Part shown: piece after piece, positions 59,977 through 64,000 of the stretch | Layout of the letters: each line of letters begins with the position of its first letter | Position numbering within the stretch: position 1 is the stretch's first letter | DNA from: Candidatus Blautia intestinigallinarum | Lineage (GTDB): Bacteria > Bacillota > Clostridia > Lachnospirales > Lachnospiraceae | Direction of reading: 5' to 3' | DNA: 64,000 nucleotides | Assembly (NCBI GenBank): GCA_019112635.1 | Contig: DXIX01000002.1 | Coordinates: forward strand, 1-64,000 | Program-made: the position numbers and the translations under genes | The notes under the pieces: model-generated | What the model saw: only the letters and a program-made list of their open reading frames with translations | The model's database searches: none | What the model was told of the DNA's origin: nothing

Positions 59977-61677
59977 TTATTCCTGGGGTTTCTTACCCAG
60001 AGTTACATTCAGCGTCTTCTCCTGATACTCTCCGCTGTCACTTCTCTGAATCACAACCTCAATGGTCTCCCCGGCTTTGTAATACTGAAGCTTATCCATC
60101 AGCTGGTCCTTGGTTGTAATACTCTGATTCTCAATCTCAGTGATAATGTCTCCCTGTTTCATGCCTGCTTTCTCAGCTCCTGTGTTTTCCAGAACCGCAG
60201 ATACGAAGACGCCCTCCGGCATATTGTACATCTGGATCATCTCACTGGATATATCCAATGGCTGGATTCCCATATATCCCATCTCATCGGCACCGACCAC
60301 ATCCCGTGTCTCCTGCGCCATCAGTTTCTCCAGGATCGGAGCTGCCGTGGAAATCGGTATCGCAAATCCCATACCTTCCACCTTGCTGTCCACAAATTTT
60401 GCGGAATTGATGCCGATCAACTCTCCTTTCATATTCAGCAGAGCACCGCCGCTATTGCCAGGATTGATCGCCGCGTCTGTCTGGATTAAAGCCGACTCAC
60501 TGTCATCAATTGTTCTGTCCAGAGCGCTGATCCATCCGCTTGTCACAGACTGACCATACCCCATGGCATTTCCGATCGCTACGACTTGCTCTCCCACAAC
60601 CAGGTTCTCTGCGTCTCCCTGCTGAGCAATCTTGATCTCTGACATGGTATCCGACGGAATATCACTCTTCTTGACAGATATCACAGCCAGATCATTTCCT
60701 GCATCCGTTCCCTTGGTCTTGGCAGATACCGCATTCTCCATATCCAGCCCGCCATTGGACATCTGCTGTGTCTCGTCCAGATTCGGCACTTCATCTCCTA
60801 TGAAACAGACGCTGAGGTTCTTCGCCCCCTCAATCACATGATTATTGGTGGCAATCAAAAGCTCTGAGTCATTCTCTCCGACAATGATTCCCGACCCGCT
60901 GCTGACAGAATCATATTCCTGGCTGCCAAATCCGAAAAAGTTCGGAAGCTCCTGGACACTGACCGCTGTGATAGCGACCACGGACGGCATGGCGCTTCTC
61001 GCCACATCTGCCACCGTGTAGGCGTCAGAAGAGGAAGCGCTTTGGGAACCCTCTTCGTCCTGGGAGTTCTCAGCAATATCTGTGTGGGACAGCTGGGAAG
61101 AATCTTCCGATGGGAAAAATCTGTCCGAGATGCGATTCACACCCTGGAACACCACTGCTGCCACCAAGCCGAAGACTACTGCCAGCGCAACTGTGCTGCC
61201 GAATCTCCTTGCTGTTTTATTTTTCCTGTCCCTGTTCTCCGGCATCTTAGGCCCACTCGCACTTGTATGGTACCGAGGATATTCATTGTACCCTGTGCGA
61301 TGGTCCTCCTGTCCGGAGGCAAAGTTCGTCTTCTCATTTTTTTGATCCCCGTACTGACTGTTGTAAGTACGGCTGTGCGTCTGGAATTTTTTTCCATCTG
61401 ACGCCCCCATATGATACTGAAAATCTGTCTTGCGGGCACTGCTCTCTTTTCTTCCCGCACTGTTCCGGTAACTGTAATGATACGTTACATCCTGGCTCTC
61501 CTGCTGGTTTGAATTCTGCTGCGTCACATCCGGATCAGAAGTCTGGTTAATCTGATAATAACCGTAATTTTCTCTGTCTTCCCCGGCGTTGTCTTTGGTA
61601 TTATCTATATTCTGTCCCTGATTTGTCACATTCTGATTCCCGTCATCTTTCCCATTCCAGCGATATTCATCACCCAT
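59977..61677 (-). CDS. HtrA/DegP-like membrane-anchored serine protease
   Basis: S1C protease with a PDZ domain, 566 residues. A long hydrophilic N-terminal part (about 150 residues, rich in Asn, Gln, Asp and Ser, such as NVTNQGQNIDN) lies before one membrane span (VALAVVFGLVAAVVF). The catalytic triad motifs are NHVIEG (His), GNDLAVISV (Asp) and NPGNSGGALLN (Ser). The PDZ domain begins near EMGYMGIQPL. The start ATG at 61675-61677 has GGAGGT upstream; upstream in-frame codons fall in the promoter. It handles misfolded secreted or surface proteins; promoter at 61708-61736. Confidence 0.93.
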   Translation of the reverse strand: MGDEYRWNGKDDGNQNVTNQGQNIDNTKDNAGEDRENYGYYQINQTSDPDVTQQNSNQQESQDVTYHYSYRNSAGRKESSARKTDFQYHMGASDGKKFQTHSRTYNSQYGDQKNEKTNFASGQEDHRTGYNEYPRYHTSASGPKMPENRDRKNKTARRFGSTVALAVVFGLVAAVVFQGVNRISDRFFPSEDSSQLSHTDIAENSQDEEGSQSASSSDAYTVADVARSAMPSVVAITAVSVQELPNFFGFGSQEYDSVSSGSGIIVGENDSELLIATNNHVIEGAKNLSVCFIGDEVPNLDETQQMSNGGLDMENAVSAKTKGTDAGNDLAVISVKKSDIPSDTMSEIKIAQQGDAENLVVGEQVVAIGNAMGYGQSVTSGWISALDRTIDDSESALIQTDAAINPGNSGGALLNMKGELIGINSAKFVDSKVEGMGFAIPISTAAPILEKLMAQETRDVVGADEMGYMGIQPLDISSEMIQMYNMPEGVFVSAVLENTGAEKAGMKQGDIITEIENQSITTKDQLMDKLQYYKAGETIEVVIQRSDSGEYQEKTLNVTLGKKPQE

Positions 61678-61707
61678 GGTTTTACCTCCATTTCGCTCAA
61701 TGACTGA

Positions 61708-61736
61708 AGTATAACATCTATCGTCCAGTATAGCAA
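61708..61736 (-). promoter_or_regulatory. Promoter of htrA
   Basis: Minus strand TTGCTA (61731-61736), 17-base spacer, TATACT (61708-61713). Confidence 0.65.
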
Positions 61737-61767
61737 TTAATTGTGTTAAATATGTGACCATTTTAGG

Positions 61768-62706
61768 CTAATTTTTCTGGTTCCACTGCCTCTCCCAGTA
61801 CGCTGGGTTCATCGTACAGAACCGAATGACTGCTCTGGGGAGTTTCCGATATTCTTTTCCCATCAGATATCCAAGATATTTGGAGGCACTTTGGATAACA
61901 AGAAGCACGATCATCCACGACTTCTTCTTTTTTATGAGAGAGGAAGCTGTCTTTTTCACAAGGGCTATCCCTTCCCCCTCCGAAGGAATATTCTGAAAGA
62001 TCTCTGGCCGGCATGCCTGGGAAACTCCCATATCAAAGTTTCTGTGAAACTGCTGCATACAGGTATAATTGTGAGAGTGAATCACTTTCGCCTCCGCCTG
62101 GTAAGCAATCCGGTAGCCGCTGTCGATCAGTTCCGCCGCATAGTACATATCTTCATTGAAAATCGCCTGCTCCGTAAAACCTCCAAGGGCCTCATATGTG
62201 GCCTTGTTATACGCCGCACAGACATTGGACAAAAAGTAAGTCTTGATCCCCATCTGTTCCAAATCCAGACTGCTCTTGACTACGGATTTCTCAGGATAAT
62301 TAAACTCTCTGGTCAGCCGCTCAATCAGATGACAATCTTTCGCCGGAAGCTGTCTTGCATAGGAAGCCTGGGCCTCTCCGCTGATCAGAGGTTTCAGCAG
62401 ATTTTCCACCAGCCTGCTGTCCGCCGGCATGGCATCCTGGGTCATGCAGATCATATACTCACTGTTGCAGAGTCTGGCCGCCTCCGCCCTGGTTCCTCCG
62501 TGGTCAAACGCCGCCTTGTCAAGATGGTGAACCTGAAGAATCGGATATTCCTGCTCCCACCGTCTCTGCCAGTACTGTTCTTCTGTGTTCATGATGACTA
62601 TCTTCGTAACCGGATAAGTCTGTCTGCTCAGCCTTCTCAAAAGCTCCTCAAATATTTTTCCTGGTTTGTATGTGGGAATCACCACATCTACTGTAGGTCG
62701 TTCCAT
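61768..62706 (-). CDS. Family 2 glycosyltransferase (rhamnosyltransferase-like)
   Basis: A 312-residue GT-A fold enzyme without N-terminal signal. The start VDVVIPTYKPGKIFEELL is the nucleotide-sugar site; CMTQDAMP holds the DxD-like metal site; EDMYYAAELIDSGYRIAY contains the catalytic ED region and the conserved HSHNYT follows. It resembles rhamnosyltransferases of wall polysaccharide clusters. The nearest neighbour is the LCP protein, which fits polymer assembly on the cell wall. The sugar is not known. No clear own promoter; it lies behind the terminator of the LCP gene. Confidence 0.82.
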   Translation of the reverse strand: MERPTVDVVIPTYKPGKIFEELLRRLSRQTYPVTKIVIMNTEEQYWQRRWEQEYPILQVHHLDKAAFDHGGTRAEAARLCNSEYMICMTQDAMPADSRLVENLLKPLISGEAQASYARQLPAKDCHLIERLTREFNYPEKSVVKSSLDLEQMGIKTYFLSNVCAAYNKATYEALGGFTEQAIFNEDMYYAAELIDSGYRIAYQAEAKVIHSHNYTCMQQFHRNFDMGVSQACRPEIFQNIPSEGEGIALVKKTASSLIKKKKSWMIVLLVIQSASKYLGYLMGKEYRKLPRAVIRFCTMNPAYWERQWNQKN

Positions 62707-62750
62707 TTCCTTTCCCCTCTTCCGTCATCAATATGTCTTCCCATAAAGGC

Positions 62751-62783
62751 AAAAGATTCCGGAGAAACTTTCCCCGGAATCTT
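62751..62783 (-). terminator. Terminator after the LCP gene
   Basis: Minus strand AAGATTCCGG / CCGGAATCTT stem (arms 62774-62783 and 62753-62762), 11-base loop, then TTGCCTTT. Confidence 0.65.
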
Positions 62784-62866
62784 CATATTCGTGCGTCATT
62801 CGGCTCTTTTGTTGTCCGCCGTTTTCTCATACTGCAGTCTCGCCGTTCACAATGGAAGCTCCGGTC

Positions 62867-64000
62867 CTACACACCTTCCTCAGAGTCTCCGCCGTCGGTG
62901 GATTCCCCGCCGCCATCGGTGTAATCGGAACCGCCGTCATCGGTATAACCGCCGTCGTCCGTGTAGCCGCCGTCATCACTGTAATCTCCGTCATCAGTGT
63001 AGCCGCCGTCATCACTATAGTCTCCGTCATCGGTATAACCGCTGTCGCCGCTGTAATCTCCTCCGCCGGTATAATCACTGCCGTCATCGTAACCGCTGTA
63101 ATCATCACTGTAGTCCGTGTAACCGCTGTCATAGCTGCTGTCATATCCGCTGGAATCCTGTGTACCGCCAGTGTACTCTGTACTGCTGTCATCCGCTGCC
63201 GGAGTTGTAGAACTGCTTGGATCCGTAACCGTTCCATTGATGATGCCATCAATCATATCGCTCTTTCTCTGCACCTCATCGGATACCTGGTAATTCTCTT
63301 CACCGAATAAGAATTTATGAAGCTCTTTCACGTTGTCCGCCAGCGTTGTCGGAACAACGATATCCCCTTTCGAAGTGTGATTGACCTCCGTGTGTTTAAA
63401 TGGAAAACCTGTGGTCTCATCAAACTTATATGAGAGCATTCCCGCACCCATATTGAAAATCTTCTGCTGGCTGAGAGAAGTCTGCACCATCGGGAACACC
63501 TCATCCATGATAGAAGAAAGTGTGGTCAGGCTGGATTTCTTTGCCTTGTCTGCCAGCATCTGAAGCACCATTCTCTGACGCTCCGTTCTCTTGAAGTCCA
63601 GACCTGTCGTATAACGGATTCTGCAGTAAGAGGTAACCTGCACACCGTTCAAGTGATAGGTTCCCACGATCTCTGTGTCCGCCAGGGTTCCCTCCGGCTT
63701 CTCCGCCGGTTTCTCAATAGGAGTATAAGACTTGCCTGTGACCTCTGAAGTCTCCACGCAGTAATTATTCATATGTTCGATTTCGTTGTACGTCAGCGGT
63801 ATATCCAGTCCGCCCAGCGCATCCACAACCGTAACCAAAGCATTGAAATCTATGGTGGCATAATCTGTGATATTCAAATCCAGATTTGTGTTCAGCATGG
63901 AGATCGCCGCTTCCGGTCCGCCTATCGCGTAAGCGGAGTTACATTTCTGGTAGTTGTCATCTCCCACATCCAGAAGAGTATCCCGGTACAGAGATACCAG
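62867..64000 (-). CDS. LytR-CpsA-Psr (LCP) family protein, 3' part, with repetitive tail
   Basis: The last 377 residues of an LCP protein; the start, with the membrane anchor, lies beyond the right edge. LCP enzymes join wall teichoic acid-type or capsular glycans to peptidoglycan. The family block LVSLYRDTLL, the NYQKCNSAYAIGGPEAAISML segment and DFNALVTVVDALGG are visible, with the RIRYTTGLDFKRTERQR block of the catalytic domain. After about residue 260 of the visible part comes a ~110-residue Asp/Gly/Tyr/Ser/Thr-rich tail of near-repeats (GYTDDGDYSDD). A terminator follows. Confidence 0.88.
   Translation of the reverse strand: MVSLYRDTLLDVGDDNYQKCNSAYAIGGPEAAISMLNTNLDLNITDYATIDFNALVTVVDALGGLDIPLTYNEIEHMNNYCVETSEVTGKSYTPIEKPAEKPEGTLADTEIVGTYHLNGVQVTSYCRIRYTTGLDFKRTERQRMVLQMLADKAKKSSLTTLSSIMDEVFPMVQTSLSQQKIFNMGAGMLSYKFDETTGFPFKHTEVNHTSKGDIVVPTTLADNVKELHKFLFGEENYQVSDEVQRKSDMIDGIINGTVTDPSSSTTPAADDSSTEYTGGTQDSSGYDSSYDSGYTDYSDDYSGYDDGSDYTGGGDYSGDSGYTDDGDYSDDGGYTDDGDYSDDGGYTDDGGYTDDGGSDYTDGGGESTDGGDSEEGV
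62895..63150 (-). repeat. Degenerate repeat coding the Asp/Gly/Tyr-rich tail of the LCP protein
   Basis: Units of 15-30 bases code GYTDDGDYSDD-type peptides about eight times. It resembles the YDDGS repeat of ftsQ but is less regular. Confidence 0.7.

Noticed and set aside
61891-63210. Plus-strand frame with Arg/His/Asn repeats
   Set aside because: Antisense of the glycosyltransferase and of the LCP tail repeat.

Overview
This window is chromosomal core DNA from a low-GC Gram-positive anaerobe, most likely a spore-forming Lachnospiraceae (Clostridia). The reasons are the clostridial family proteins (DUF1836, DUF4364, DUF1540 and YerC families), a dcw cluster with adjacent FtsI- and SpoVD-type PBPs, the def-fmt-rsmB-rlmN-prpC-prkC-rsgA-rpe-thiN order, a MurE with the DNPR motif typical of meso-diaminopimelate addition, and a Spo0E-like short protein. 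The genus cannot be read from this alone. No phage, insertion sequence or CRISPR array is visible; the only possible accessory gene is a SymE-like toxin cut by the left edge.

Layout. 1-4.7 kb (minus): SymE-like fragment, rlmD, a small acidic membrane protein and pcrA. 4.8-9.3 kb (plus): DUF1836 protein, galT-galE (Leloir pathway) and an orphan PTS-EIIC-type membrane protein. 9.3-14.2 kb: yerC, a PHP hydrolase, thiT, a radical SAM protein, a DUF4364 protein and rarA. 14.3-15.7 kb: infC-rpmI-rplT, with an AUU-initiated infC and a terminator-bearing leader. 15.8-29.7 kb (minus): DUF1540 protein and the division/cell-wall cluster mraZ-rsmH-ftsL-pbp-spoVD-like-mraY-murD-ftsW-murA-ftsQ-ftsZ. 29.8-32.1 kb: ychF-lgt and a Spo0E-like gene that overlaps the end of lgt. 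32.1-45.6 kb: a long minus-strand operon murE-priA-def-fmt-Zn peptidase-rsmB-rlmN-prpC-prkC-rsgA-rpe-thiN. 45.6-49.8 kb: a large vWA surface protein with a VKTGD-type sorting signal, a regulatory-looking 0.5 kb divergent region and a variant carbamate kinase. 49.8-56.6 kb: carA-carB-uppP-glpK. 56.7-57.4 kb: a small membrane protein and two identical tRNA-Leu(CAG) genes, each with its own promoter. 57.4-64 kb: lspA-like, zinc-ribbon protein, a ClpX-like ATPase, an HtrA protease, a GT2 glycosyltransferase and an LCP-family protein that runs off the right edge.

How the genes fit together. Most of the window builds the cell envelope: lipid I-stage synthesis (MurA, MurD, MurE, MraY), carrier-lipid recycling (UppP), septal synthesis (FtsW, two class B PBPs, FtsL, FtsQ, FtsZ), polymer attachment (LCP, GT2), lipoprotein maturation (Lgt, LspA-like), surface quality control (HtrA) and the PASTA kinase/phosphatase pair that senses wall precursors. 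A second theme is translation (infC, L35, L20, Def, Fmt, RsmB, RlmN, RlmD, RsgA, RsmH). Thiamine salvage is represented by ThiT and ThiN.

The most unusual items are: the ribosome binding site of the SpoVD-like gene lying inside a terminator hairpin; the 122-nt out-of-frame overlap of lgt with a Spo0E-like gene; perfect 10-bp-phased MraZ boxes; fifteen tandem YDDGS pentapeptides at the C-terminus of FtsQ, with a similar tail on the LCP protein; a KTAT in place of KTG(T) in the SpoVD-like PBP; and the structured leader of the vWA surface protein.
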